Origin: Anticarsia gemmatalis | Lineage: Eukaryota > Arthropoda > Insecta > Lepidoptera > Erebidae | Assembly (NCBI RefSeq): GCF_050436995.1 | Contig: NC_134747.1 | Location: 10,113,501-10,177,500, forward strand | Direction of reading: 5' to 3' | DNA: 64,000 nucleotides | Part shown: positions 26,339 to 38,390 of the stretch, in pieces | Layout of the letters: the number at the start of each line of letters is the position of its first letter | Numbering within the stretch: position 1 is the first letter of the stretch | The notes under the pieces: generated by a model | The model's database searches: none | Seen by the model: only the letters and a program-made list of their open reading frames with translations | What the model was told of the DNA's origin: nothing | Program-made: the position numbers and the translations under genes

Positions 26339-26443
26339 ATTGGTGTGATAAGTTCTTTGTAAAAATATTGCTGTGCATAAAGGGCTCGATAAACTGCGGT
26401 AGCGATAACACAGTTTCTGATAAAGGAACTTTGAAAGGAGCAT
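26339..26443 (-). other. In-frame N-terminal extension of the dipeptidase, possible presequence
   Basis: An ATG at 26441-26443 is in frame with the dipeptidase start and adds 35 residues, beginning MLLSKFLYQKLCYRYRSLSS. It contains five Lys/Arg and no Asp/Glu and is rich in Leu, Ser and Tyr, which resembles a mitochondrial targeting peptide. The context of the outer ATG (T at -3) is weaker than that of the inner one (A at -3). Use of both starts would give two forms. Transcription through this ATG is not shown. Confidence 0.4.
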
Positions 26444-27104
26444 TCACGCGATGATAAATTTCCTAGTGTTATCGAAGCCAGAATTTATGAGCTCTTATCG
26501 GTTAATAGATATATTTAATTAGGTTGTATAACATATCTTATTATGCTTTGTGCCCATATCATAAAAAATCCATTGAAAAATATGATTAAATTTTTGTACC
26601 TAAAGTCAAGACGTCATTTTGACATAACTGACAAAGATGACATGTAACAGCTGACGATAGAGATGTGCTAATCAGAGATATTAATTCGACTAATAGCTAC
26701 CTAATATTAATAGGTCGAGTTCTAGTTTTATTGTTTTGTGATAAGTTTTTAGATATAATATTATTGTGGCGAGGCGCCATAAATTAATGATTTGAAAATA
26801 TAAGTTAAATGTAAGTAAGTGTATGGTTACAACAACAAGGCAGATTAGTAGCTAAAATCAGCCAGATATTGCTGCTTCTGTAAGTACATACTGTGGGTGC
26901 GTGGGTGGTAAAAAATAGTAAAAATTAATAATAGTCATGGTGTGTATAATTGTATTATTAATTATGATACTTAATAACTTTGTCGTTGTCCATTAACGTA
27001 ATAGATACATGTCATACATAGATCTATTTATAAATTTCACATACTTAAAACAAAACAAATTATAATTCAGATATAAGTACTTATATCTATAACAAGTTGG
27101 TAAT
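26444..27104. other. Intergenic, no gene seen
   Basis: This is AT-rich spacer between the dipeptidase 5' end and the 3' end of the SET-MYND gene, both on the minus strand. The dipeptidase promoter must lie in its left part. No ORF, repeat or RNA gene is recognised. Confidence 0.5.
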
Positions 27105-30100
27105 TTAGCTATCTAGAATAAAGAATCTTTCTTCAAGGGGTTTATCACAGCCTGGACCAAGGTACCGGCGTCTCAGCTCGAGATCTGGTGGCGCGGATAT
27201 GTCTCCTTGCAAAATATTGTAGGCTTGTTCTATGGTATTCTCGATTTCTGCTTTTAGCTCCTGCAAAAAAAAGCAAAAGTAAGGCATAAGGAATAAGTAA
27301 AGTTGAAATATCTTAGTAGATTCATACTAAAAATAGATTGTTTCTTGGTATTATAGCTCAGCGGGTTAATATTAATTTCTTTTCAATAACATTTATAAAT
27401 ATGTTAGTTACAGAATAGATGAATGGGTGGTTTTTTAAATATATTCTTAAAATTGTTGAGCTGCATCTACTAATGTAGTTAATTTATTAATAACCTACCT
27501 ACCTACTCATTAAAGACATTTATTTAACAGTGCAGAGTTAGGCATTAAAAACGGGGTCTCTAAACTTTATAGCAAGTAAGAATGAAACAATCACCTCATA
27601 CAGGTCTGGCGCTCGGCGCGCGCGCTCTGCCAGCACGGCGTGCAGGTGGTACAGCAGCAGGCCTCGCAGGTGCGCGTCGCCCACGCCCAGCGCCGCCAAC
27701 GTGCGCAGAGTGCCGCGGCACAGGCTCTCTTTCAACCCCAGACGGGATTCCGACAGCTCTATAAGCAACAACAGAAAACATAATTAGGCTACAGTTCTGT
27801 GTTATGGTTGATGAACACTGAAGGCAACGTGTTGTAGTTAAAGGTGTCGTGGGTTCGATTCCAACGATAGATTGTGTTACATGATATTATAAGGATTAAC
27901 TAAGCAAAATCTAAGACTATTCCATGATGATGCAGTATAAATCTTATGCTTTTAAGAATGTTGCTCACATTCACAGGTCGTTAAAGATTAGCGTTTTATG
28001 TATAAATATTGTGTAAAAGAATGATTAAATCTTTAATAACTTCTAACATATTTTTAAACATTCACTGATCACACAATTTCTGTTTTTATGTCGTAGTTAA
28101 AATATTAATTTAATCTATTAACCACAGATTACAGAACAATGAATTGATTTTCGATAACATCTTGGCGAGAAATAGAAATAGTTGGCAGAAGAGAAATCGC
28201 AGACCTTCATCGATCTGTGTAACGGCAAAACGCCAAGTCCACGCTCGAAACGGATGCTGAGAAGCATCTTTAAGGGCACTCATCCGCTGTCATGTCTCAT
28301 CACACGTTGCATAAATATTACATAATTAGACAAATACAAGTACACAGCGTTACAATTTATTATCACCTCAGTCACCGACGCTAGCCACTGTTGCAGTTCA
28401 TTGTCAATGCCAGAATGTTTAATAATATTTTGTTCACATATTTGGCAGTAGCTCGCGGTCGTAAATGGAGTGTACGGTAGAATTATGAATGATAGGTACT
28501 AACGGCACAGGTAGACAGATCCACCTGGACACGACGTGAGGACGGGCGTTTCTCGCGGCGGCGCCCATGTCAATCGGCGGTCAATCGTACTACTGCCCCT
28601 CACGATAATATCGTTCCGATTTTATTCACTTGTTGCGTAGTACTCGTCGCACACGTTGTACTGAACTCGCATTGCAATACTAACTACACATTCTATACAA
28701 ATCTTTTAAGTTTTACGCATTTGCTTTTGCGGAATGACGCAGTTACAACTGCGCGATTATTATAAAGGAACATAATGATTTGCTATGCCCTTGAAATATG
28801 CATAAGGTATAAATAACCATGCACAAAGACAGCATAAATCCCCCTTAAAGAATTTATGCTATCATACGTAATAAGAGGAATATAAATGAATACCTAGGTT
28901 CTTAATTCATTATTTAAAAAAGAACCCTATTTGTAAGTGAAAAGCAAACTGAGTCCCTATAGTCTACATTTTGAGACAAAGTGACACTCGGATTCGGCTA
29001 AACTATTGAGACCCATCAAAACCAATGGAAATCACGTCGTTGGATATGTATGTACCTATATATCTATAACATAGACTAGGCCTATAACTTAGGTAAGTAC
29101 CTAGATTTAAAAAGACATTAGGTATAGAATATAGATACAAAACGCTGTCAGGTAAAAATAACAGTATCTGGTCTGCTCCCAGTATTAAATGACAATGTTT
29201 TCATTAAGTGACCTAATTAGAGGCTACTATTCACTACGATGCGACGTACAACTTGTTATAAGTTACTAAATGTAATTATTTTGAAAAGTGTACAGCCGTA
29301 CAGGTTGAGAGCGCAGGTGTAGTAGTGTGCTATCGTGCACTGAATGTGCAGCAGCCGTAACGTTTACTCAAACGCGATATTACGCGCATCAGACTGGAAT
29401 TACGTTTTCATACATTTCTACTAGGGACTCGTCCAAATAACTAAAATTTATTCCACAATCTTTACTTATCTTGTGAATCGGAAGTTAGATTTATAGACGA
29501 CGTACTAAACTTACATACTTTAAGTATTAGAATCGGTGTTTCTTCTGAACAAATGCAAGTTTAAAATCGGTTACCTACCATATGATTGTAGCACCTGACC
29601 TGTACAAGTACAAATATCATCTACATCCGAATAAAAGGAAACTAAAATCTGATGTAACAATTCAATTAAAAAGTTATTTTTTAACGTAGGTACTTAGTAT
29701 AATTAGTGTTCACTTGTTTATGCTTCGCTCTTTGGTATGAAGCATGAAGGAATTTAAATGATGAGTATTTAATGGGTTTTAATTACTCAAATATATCACA
29801 TTCGTCTTTTAATTGGACAGTAATTATTTTTAAAATTAATTGTAATTGTACATTTATATAGTAACGGACGGAGTGTCTTGACCCATTTTCGCGGATATAA
29901 ATAATTCATGTTTTAATTTGTAGGAATATATTAAGCTTAAATTTAATATTAACCAATTAATTTATCCTTCATCCGTGTATCCGTTTGTATATATTATGTT
30001 CTGTATGTCTATTTACATACAGGTATAAAAAATATTAAGTAACGATGTAACCGTGAAAAGTCCTGGGTTACCACTATCGTCAGAAAACTTTTATTTTCTT

Positions 30101-32392
30101 AAAGTACCTAAATGTACACTCGCTAACTGATAGAACAAACTGTTACTGCCAGTGCCCATAGCTGAGCGTATGGGATATCATGAACACATAAAATCGTTAT
30201 AAAAAAAATCGAAATCAGACATGCGGTTTAATATCTAATGCACTCATTTGTAGGGATAAAACAAAGGTAGGTATCATGGTTTCGAAAAAGGATCTGTCGT
30301 CTTCATAAATTCAATCGACAGGAGCACTCTAGTGCATACATAATATTAATTTAAATGTATCAAAATCTTGATGATTTAAATATGTATGTGTAAACATTAT
30401 TTTCGATGAATGCAATTTTTTGATGTAAAATAATAACAATAGTATTTTTATTTTAAGTCAGTTACGTATTGTTCTGAACCTTGACTCGGTAAATACCACA
30501 ACGCGTCCTAGAAACATTATACGACTTGGCTTAAATCATCGTATTCATTTACTTCTACTACATTTAAGATCTACTAGCGGTTAGTTTGTTAGTCATATAA
30601 CTGTTGATAGTAATATACAAGCCATCTTCGAACGCTTTAGCATCGTCTTACTGGAAGTGGAAATGGCCGCCATGGCCGTAATCAGTTGAAAAGATCATCA
30701 TGATCATCATCAGTGGTTGTTAAAAATAAAATAAATTTACATCTCTCTATAATTCTCGATCATAAAAATTCTCATTATTAAAAGATTTTTTTTTAAGAAA
30801 TACCTATACTTTTCTAACAGTAATTGTGATAAAACCTTTATGGTTACAATGATTAGTTTGTATGAAATAACTGAAACTACGAAACTAGTGTTAATTTTAA
30901 CTATTAACACTAACACTATTTTAACATTAGGTAGCGTAGCGAGCGCATGCCAAAGAAATTTGTACTAACTAAGGTTTCATACTAAAGATCAACTTCAAAA
31001 ACCAATTACGTTAAAATTTTCTATAAGAGGAAAATGAGCTTTGAAAATCGAGCACGAAACAAAATACAAGTGGCCACTGGTTAAAGCACTTAAATATGGT
31101 TTGTTAACAGACTTAGTACCTACTTAATTATTTTGCTGCCATGGTTATAACACTGACACATTATTACAGATACGTATTGTTGTTTATATTCTGTTAATCC
31201 ATCAAAATGTATTTCTTGTCCAAATACCGTTTAGTCTCCGTCCTTCAGTAAAGCCCAGTCTCAGTACTAATCTTAATCGTATGTCTATGAAGATGTGATT
31301 AGTGTATGGTACAAATTTTGCTAATCTCGCTAAAACAGGTGCGTCGAGGCGAAACTGGTCATCGAGATCTAGGGAGCCGACCAAGCTGCCCAACACACTG
31401 TGAATAACGCTTATTCTCGAGGCTGGAGTTTTAGAACCGCAATTATCACAAATCCAATCAGTTGCGGGCTCTACAGCCGACATCGGAAGAAGTACACCCA
31501 CGCATTCTTTGTTAAAACATTTCAATGCTGACAAATTTGTACCCATCTCGGTGTTATCTTCACATCGTGTACATTTGCACCAGAACTGTTTAGTTTTGTA
31601 AAGTTGACACCTTCTTGTCGGAGTCGACCATAACAATCCCGTGTAGCACGTCAACAGCTCTTCACCGATTTCAATGTCACGGGTAGCATACACTGCCATT
31701 TTATTATCGTTTCTAAACACGTTTCTTGTATTCGGCACACAGCTATGATTCATAAACGCTGACAATGGATAGAGTCCGCGTAGAGGTATTTTCTTTTCTT
31801 CCGATCTGTTAGAGATTCTAAACGAATTTATTTTCATGATGGAGTAGGCGGACCTCATAAATTTGACTTGGTCCTCCGGTATCATATATTTCAAGCACAA
31901 ATTATCCAATTCTTGAATATTGCATTTGTAATCACAGGATTGCAATATAGAAAACAGAAGCTTTTGTTTTTCTGTTAGAAGCAAAAAGCGCAAATAATTC
32001 AACACTGGTGGGATGACGTCTACATAATTGTCACAATCAGTTTTCGGGATCCAGTTACTTGTAATGAAGTTACACTCTTCTTCATGTTTCAAAGTCGTCT
32101 TGCATTCTTGGCTACAGACAATCAAAGAACATTTCTTACAAGGGTGACACTGGTGACAGGAATCGACAATTGTAAAACATACCGAACAATATGTTTGTCC
32201 AATGCAATCCGACCGCGGAGCTATCACCAGCGGCTTATTGTCGAAGATAAGACTTCCTTTCTTGATGGTTTGAGAAGCAAATAGTCCTCTTCCGCCAAGT
32301 TTCGATTGTTTGATGATCCAAAGAGGTTTTGAAGATGTATCTTCAAGGTATTCCATCAGGAGCAACGTTTCTTGGTTGGGTGTGTGCGCCAT
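27105..32392 (-). CDS. SmydA/msta-like SET and MYND domain protein
   Basis: The exons are 31228-32392, 27595-27758 and 27105-27260, with phases 1 and 0, donors GTATTT and GTGATT and acceptors TTATAG and TTGCAG. The product has 494 residues. The large exon has a split SET domain (LGGRGLFASQTI; FMNHSCVPNT; GEELLTCYTG) with an inserted MYND zinc finger (CSVC ... CHQC ... CKKCSLIVCSQEC) and a post-SET cysteine cluster (CKCTRC). The small exons encode the helical C-terminal region (SLCRGTLRTLAALG, LRGLLLYHLHAVLAERARR, TIEQAYNILQGD), as in the arthropod SmydA proteins, to which fly msta belongs. The family is thought to methylate lysines or to act as corepressors; the substrate is unknown. The NHSC motif is intact. 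The first intron is 3.5 kb. The second, larger SET-MYND exon upstream (35829-37221) ends in the same phase and lacks its own C-terminal exons. Confidence 0.88.
27759..31227. other. Intron of the SET-MYND gene
   Basis: This 3.5-kb intron lies on the minus strand. It holds a degenerate tRNA-like B box (GTGGGTTCGATTCC, 27847-27860) that probably belongs to an old SINE, and a less AT-rich patch near 28.2-28.6 kb. Within that patch a 132-base minus-strand segment (28367-28498) is open and flanked by AG and GT. Adding it to the gene would shift the frame to a stop, so it is not called as an exon. Confidence 0.5.
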
Positions 32393-33920
32393 GTCGACGG
32401 TGACCGCGAACTGTTAGTGCGCTCGAAGGCATGGTGGGTCCTGCACCGCCCCGGACTAACTGAAGCCGCTAATCTAACATCGATGTACATGACCCGGTAT
32501 CAAAATAGCCGCTGGAAATAATAAATCGAAAGAGGCAACTCACGTGTCGATTCTGACGTAATGCATGTCGGACTAACAGATTTAAGTTTACTTTATAACT
32601 GCACGTTGCGACCTAAAAGCCGACTTCGAAGTTTAACTGTCAATAAAAACATTTATGTTGGTATCATAAAGTAGTAGTTGGGATTTTGTTTAAAACAAAC
32701 CATTTCTAAAATATTGGAATTCGAAAATAGTCTTGGTGTTCTAGTTGCATAGAATAATAATAAAAATGACATCAATTTACTAAAATGTTTAGGAAATATT
32801 AATTGACGCTTGACAATAATGTTAATAATTAACCAAAACGAATAACATAAAATTGTCGGAACATAAAGAATACTTAAATAGCTAGTTATATTCTATTCTA
32901 CCATCTCTACTTTACTATCATAGGATATGGGTAGTAGCGCTGATTAAATGTTTAAAGTTTTAATATTTCTATGACTCTATGTCAGGTAGTACCTACACTT
33001 GGTAACATAGACTTATATATAAAAAATATTAATATAACAACATAATAATATACGGACTAGCTACAATAGAAAATAAGCTTTTATTAAATAGGTAATTAAT
33101 TGCCACGCATCAACTTATACAATTTAACTGCTTAACATCAATGCCTGGGCATTCCAAAGCAGGATGTTTATAAACTTTCAGGCAGTACCTATCTGGTTAA
33201 CAGTGTTACACGTGATTCTATTATAAATATCCCAGAGATATTAATAGATATGTAGCAAGTAGTAGCAACATGTAAAATATCTATCGGCTACATTTTCGCC
33301 AGATACACACTACTCCATCACGCTATAAATATACGCTTAGGTATCATTAATTTTGGTACTGCACTTAACTGCTTTACGTAGATTTGATATATCTACCTTC
33401 TACGTTGCTACCACATTAATAATTTAACGTTACATTGTAGCACAATTTCTCAGTAGATTTTGAAGGCATGAAATCTTTATAAGATCATAATAAATTATGT
33501 GTGATATCTGAAACTTTACGCACGAAAAAAATAGAAAGAAAAAAAAATCTTTTCTTGGTATTATGGAAAATCTCATATCAAGTTGCGTGCATTTTTAATT
33601 TCATAATCTTTTTATGTCTATATAAATATGTGTAAATAACCTATGATGAGCAAAACTGCGTCATGAATACAATCTGAGACGATACACTTTTATGTTCAGA
33701 ATTAGTCAAAACTAGTGTAAACAATGCCAAAAGTAGGTTACAAATACAATAAATAAATAAATTACCATTAACTACGAATAAAACTTAGGTAAAAATCATC
33801 AGATTTATTACGTTATCACCCTACTTCCCGAATATTCCCGATGCAGCGACGTCTAATGGACAATTATTAAATAATTCTAGATGCCAGACAAGTCTAACAA
33901 CCGAATACCTCTGGGAAACT
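32393..33920. other. Region upstream of the first SET-MYND start; promoter likely near 32.4-32.5 kb
   Basis: On the minus strand TTCAGTTAGTC, an arthropod initiator-like sequence, lies about 65 bases upstream of the ATG at 32392, in locally GC-richer DNA. The rest is AT-rich and holds no ORF or RNA gene. It would be promoter for the proximal exon and intron for transcripts that start at the distal exon. Confidence 0.4.
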
Positions 33921-34140
33921 GCCTCCGTGGCGCAGTGGTTTAGGTCGCCACGCCGATACCACTGCAACGGGAGGTCGTGGGTTCGATTCCCACACGGGAC
34001 AATTATTTGTGCGATCCACAACTAATTGTTTCGGGTCTGGTTGTGCTTTGTGTCCGTTGTTTGTATGTTTGTAAAAGTCCCCGCGACACAAGAGCAATTC
34101 TTAGTGCGGGAGTTGTCTTTTTAAAAAAAAAAAAAAAAAA
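33921..34140 (+). repeat. tRNA-derived SINE with A-tail
   Basis: The head resembles a tRNA: the A box is around GTGGCGCAGTGGTTTAGG and the B box is GGTTCGATTCC (33980-33990). A tRNA-unrelated body (TTGTTTCGGGTCTGGTTGTG ... AGTGCGGGAGTTGTC) follows, then an 18-A tail (34123-34140). Pol III internal promoters and an A-tail define a SINE. No clear target-site duplication was found. It sits between the two SET-MYND exons and would be intronic to any transcript joining the distal exon to the shared C-terminal exons. Open frames read on its minus strand are artefacts of the repeat. Confidence 0.85.
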
Positions 34141-35828
34141 CACTGTATAAAATTGATGTGTCATTCAAGACTATGCCGGCGGCGTATATAATGCGCTAAA
34201 TTGTTATGTAGAGCTCCTCACGTCAGTGACATAGACAAATAAATACGAAGGAAATAAATCATCACTGCGCAAGCGCGACTGTACGTGGCCATTCGTTGCT
34301 AATTAATTTATGTTGAAAGTACTTATCATTTAACTATAATATGTATTATCTTAATAAGATGAGTTTTAAATGTTGCTTTCACTCTCCTATTCCTTATTTA
34401 CTTGGTGTGCATTTTCATACACATTTTCGTGTTATTAACTCAACTCTTTCGGTGGTGGCCAAGTTAGAGTTTTTGTGACTTCAATGTCCAAAGCGGTCAG
34501 TGTTTGGAGGAAATTTATACAATCGATATTAATAAAATATAACTAAAACTATGCTACTACTAAACAAAAATATACCATTACAAATGGAATTAGATACTAA
34601 AAAATTAAAATAAATAAATCATATTCAGGAAACGCTAGTAACTACTATCTAAGAATATTTTTACATAACTTGTTTACTACAACAGATGTAGTTAGTAATG
34701 TAGTTTGTGTAGAAACACATTTTAACAACTAATTACAGAGTATTAGGTAATCTGTGTCAGCGTTCATAGCAGCATGCACTTCGCAGGTGTGGGAGTACAT
34801 AAGCGTTTCGTCGCCGACGTTTATAACTCACATACTTGTATCTGACTGACCACTGACTGCAGGAAGTGACGTACATATATGCGGGGATTGCAATGTCACG
34901 CGTACAAGAGCTGAATCTAATTATTAATAAAATACCGGTAGTCGTCGACTGCGAGGGTTCTGTGGCTTGATAACGTTAAGGAAAACCTTTACGTACTATA
35001 CAGTTACTATGAAACCGTCTGGTTTTTTATAATGTATGTGTTATACCGTTTGGAGTTGCAATGATCTTTGTTTATCTTTATATTCTCTCTATATCATATA
35101 TCTCATAAGTTTGGGCTACGATCATCTGATGTTTTATTAATTATTAGATCCAATATAATATAGATAAAGTTTCGTGTAGGTATATGTCTACAGAAATGCC
35201 ATGTTATGTTAATAGATAGTTTTACGGCGAAAGTGGCCGATAGTACAACAGATATATGAAACTACAGTATTATCATTAACGTGTTACGAAAACTTGTGTA
35301 ATACATCATCTATTTTGATTAAACTACAAAGGGCTATTTACGTTGACATATATGTCATAGTGAAGTACAGATCCCTGGGCGGAAATCGAGCTCGTGTCTG
35401 ACCTTATGTATTTTTATACTAAGCTCTTATCGACATAGTTGAGAGAACAATTGAGAGCCGCGCACGTCATCACACTATGCCAATCAGTGATTAATTTCAC
35501 ATCGCTAATAGCAAACGCTTACAAATTACATGTGAACTACAGTTTACATATACGTATACATTTCATAACCTTCCAGTATCAAATGAGATAACGATAAAGT
35601 ATTTCACATTTTAAGATATGTTTCTCAATCTGATATCAAACATACTGATCTTCAGATATTGATCACAGTAATAAAAGCAGTGGCAACAAAATATTATTGT
35701 TAAATAGAACTAATAGAAAAGGCAAACCATGTCAGTTTTCTACGATGTTACAATGTTTTTTTTGTGTTGCTCAGTTAGGTTAATATTATAATCATTTCGT
35801 ACAATTTCGTATAAATAAAATAGCTTAC
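34141..35828. other. AT-rich stretch between the two SET-MYND exons
   Basis: I searched this stretch on the minus strand for C-terminal SmydA exons that could serve the distal SET-MYND exon and found none. One short run near 34.5 kb (FLQTLTALDIEV, then a stop) faintly recalls the start of that domain. It lacks an acceptor and any continuation, and is treated as chance or decay. Confidence 0.45.
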
Positions 35829-37002
35829 CATGCCAACGGTATCCATCGACTTCTCCAAATGACCATATCAGTCGACATTGTAGATCCACCACAATTTGGT
35901 TCGTCTTCGGAATGTATTTTGTTATCCGATTAGTTAAGAAGTATTCTAGTTGGCCCACATTTTCAAAGTCTAAGGTTCCCATTAGACTGCCAAGAGCACC
36001 CTGAATAGCGCAAATGTTTTTGATAGGAACTCTCATGTCACATTCGAGACATCGCCAGGAAGTTGATGTGTTTAACGGTTCTATGGGAAGTAAATAGCCC
36101 GGACACTCGGTCGCGAAGCACTTCAGAGCACCAAGTAATGTTCCACGTTCAGTGGGATCAGCGCAACGTTCACATTTACACATAAAATGTTTCGTTTTAT
36201 ATAAATGGGTTCGGCGAGCCGGTGTTCCCCACAAAATACCCGAATAACACGTGAATATTTCAGATCCTGCTCTTATAGGTTTTACAGCTTTCACTATCAT
36301 CTGCCGGTCGCTGTTAAAGCAATACCTCGTATTTGATACGCATTTGTGATTCATCAATCCTGACACAGGATACAGTCCGCGCATACTCATTTCCTTTTTA
36401 CCGAATGAAGTGGCAATTTGAAATGCATTGGTATCAAGCGCACGGCATGCCGAAATCATCAGTAGTTCCTCGTCTTCTGGTATATCGAAATACGGTTTTA
36501 GTTTTCGTATTTCACTGCCATGTTGAGGTTGTGTGTGAGCTTGAAGACATTCCATAAATACACGTTGATCTTCATTCAATAATATTGCTCTCATTGCCGT
36601 CAACGTGCGCGATAAAATCGTCTCATCGATGTCCTCGATAGGGACTTTACTGTTCCAATTAGAAATTATACCACAGTCGTTATAATGCGTGTCACTATTC
36701 TGACACTCGTCTGAACACAATAGTAAGGCACATTTTGAACACTTGAAAAAAGTATCACAGTCTAACTGTCCACACACGGTACATCCTCGTTCTCCGGTGT
36801 CAGCAGCTCGTGGGCCATGTATTAGAGGATGATCGACAAAAAGCACTTCTCCCGCACTTATATCTTCGGTGGCGATGAGGCCGCGGCCACCTAATGGCGA
36901 TTCGTCGATAGTCCATTTACACGTATATTGTATACCGTCGATATAGTTGCACAAGCCGAGGTGTTCCTTTACCATTTGCGACAATTGCTCCAACGACAAC
37001 AT
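35829..37002 (-). CDS. Second SmydA/msta-like SET-MYND exon (distal first exon)
   Basis: This single large coding exon ends at CAT G|GTAAGC (phase 1). From the ATG at 37002 (MLSLEQLSQMVKEHLGL) it encodes 391 residues. The frame is also open to an ATG at 37221, but those 73 residues look like translated 5' UTR. It has a SET N-part (PLGGRGLIATEDI), a MYND finger (CTVC ... CSKCALLLCSDEC), a SET core with NHKC where NHSC is usual, FTCYSG and a post-SET CKCERC. The frame past the donor meets a stop about 30 codons on, without the family's C-terminal helices. The exons at 27595-27758 and 27105-27260 fit in frame, and the join would make 497 residues, near the 494 of the proximal form. I infer either alternative first exons of one gene or a C-terminal exon I failed to see. 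Confidence 0.8.
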
Positions 37003-37221
37003 CCTGCCGCGACCCGGCCGGTGACGGCACTGCACTGCGCGCTCAATGTGAGTATACAAATCAGCGAGTTTGATAACAGCTAGGCGATGATCGGTTATAA
37101 GTATTAGATCGCCAAAAACGAACGCGATCTTCTCCGCAATTAACCGAGACCGATCGAGGTGCGCCGCCCGTGTGGAGTAGTACGCGATCCTGACGTACCT
37201 ACTATTCACGGGCGTTGCCAA

Positions 37222-38390
37222 CTCAATAACGTATAGATTATCAGGTAATTTACGTACCTATCACACAGGTACGTTACACAACGTTCTCGAGTTCTCGAGT
37301 CGCAGCGTGCACACTCAGCGGCTACCTGAGCCTGCCAGGCGGACGGTGCGAAAGACGAAGCTGTGACATCTGGGAAGAATTCAAATACCTATGATATAAA
37401 TATAGGCCGGGTTGATTACTATTTTTAAATCAGAGTGAAGTAAAATATATTAGCAGCTCAGTGCTCAGGTTAAACGTACAAAAATATCTGCGATGCCGTA
37501 ATTCCATTACATAACGAGAGCCAATTTCAGAAACATAAATCTTGGGCATTGTTCATTTCCCTTTGTCACAACAAACTTGTCATCTAAATTCAGTGTGATT
37601 TTTCACGAGATCACACGCTTAAAATTTTTAAGCGATATTATTACAAGAACGAAAGAACATAAAACTAAAGTAGATAAGGTAGTAATTAATTTGATTTAAT
37701 TAGGTAGTCGAGTGGTATAAGCATTCGACTCTGCAAGCCGTCGAGACTCCATACATAAGGAAAATCTTTTCGGCGCTATGCGAGAATTATAGTTAACTAT
37801 AACTTGCTCGCACGGTTAAGGAAAACAATGCGGGCTATCTTTAGGTGAGCTCTAAACAGTACTTGGAGGCATGAAGGGTTCTCAACATGCATTTAGCCAT
37901 CGTGGTGATCATCACTCTTTCATTATAGGAGGAACCGACATACAGACATGCAATGGGCCACAGATATTGTTCTAGATGTTTTTTTAAAATGTCTGATTTG
38001 TTAATACTATAAAATACGTTTAATTCATATTAAACTAACTCATTGAATAGTTAAGACTAGCGATTAATGATTGCTTCGAAAATAGTGAGAGAAAAACATG
38101 AGAGTAGGTTCTGCTCGGTCAGCGTAGCAGGACATACCGCACGTTTACGCCCTCGATGTCGCGCACAAAGTGGCGTCAGGGATTGTAATCAGATCCACTC
38201 CCTTTGTTGGAGCTAGTCCCTGCGCGTTAGTTCGTCAACCCGACCAGTCTCTGTAACCACTTCAACTACGTGGACGTTTATCTGTTTATGAAAAATAATC
38301 TAAATGCGCAGTGTACATCACCATCACCCCGTGAACTTTGTCCCTGGTGCCTGACACCCAGTGATTTATCAATCTGGTTTCTCGGTAGCA
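37222..38390. other. Divergent intergenic region, SET-MYND distal exon / opsin 1
   Basis: About 1.2 kb lie between divergent genes. The left part (37.25-37.35 kb) is GC-richer and probably holds the minus-strand promoter. Between about 37.70 and 37.92 kb there is a degenerate repeat, listed separately. The opsin 1 promoter must be at the right end; no clear TATA box is seen. Confidence 0.45.
37703..37915 (+). repeat. Decayed SINE-like repeat
   Basis: GGTAGTCGAGTGGTATAAGC resembles a tRNA A box region. CGCACGGTTAAGGAAAACA matches a word common in the 3' part of lepidopteran SINE/LINE repeats. No B box, tail or duplication remains. The identification is tentative. Confidence 0.35.

Noticed and set aside
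28367..28498. 132-base minus-strand segment open between AG and GT, reading SYCQICEQNIIKHSG
   Set aside because: Inserting it between the SET-MYND exons shifts the frame to a stop. The acceptor and donor are weak, and no family is recognised.
33821..34097. Minus-strand frames of 66-67 codons
   Set aside because: They are translations of the SINE at 33921-34140.
34441..34540. Short minus-strand run FLQTLTALDIEV resembling the start of a SmydA C-terminal exon
   Set aside because: No acceptor, stop after about 25 codons and no continuation of the domain. Resemblance is too weak to call a decayed exon.
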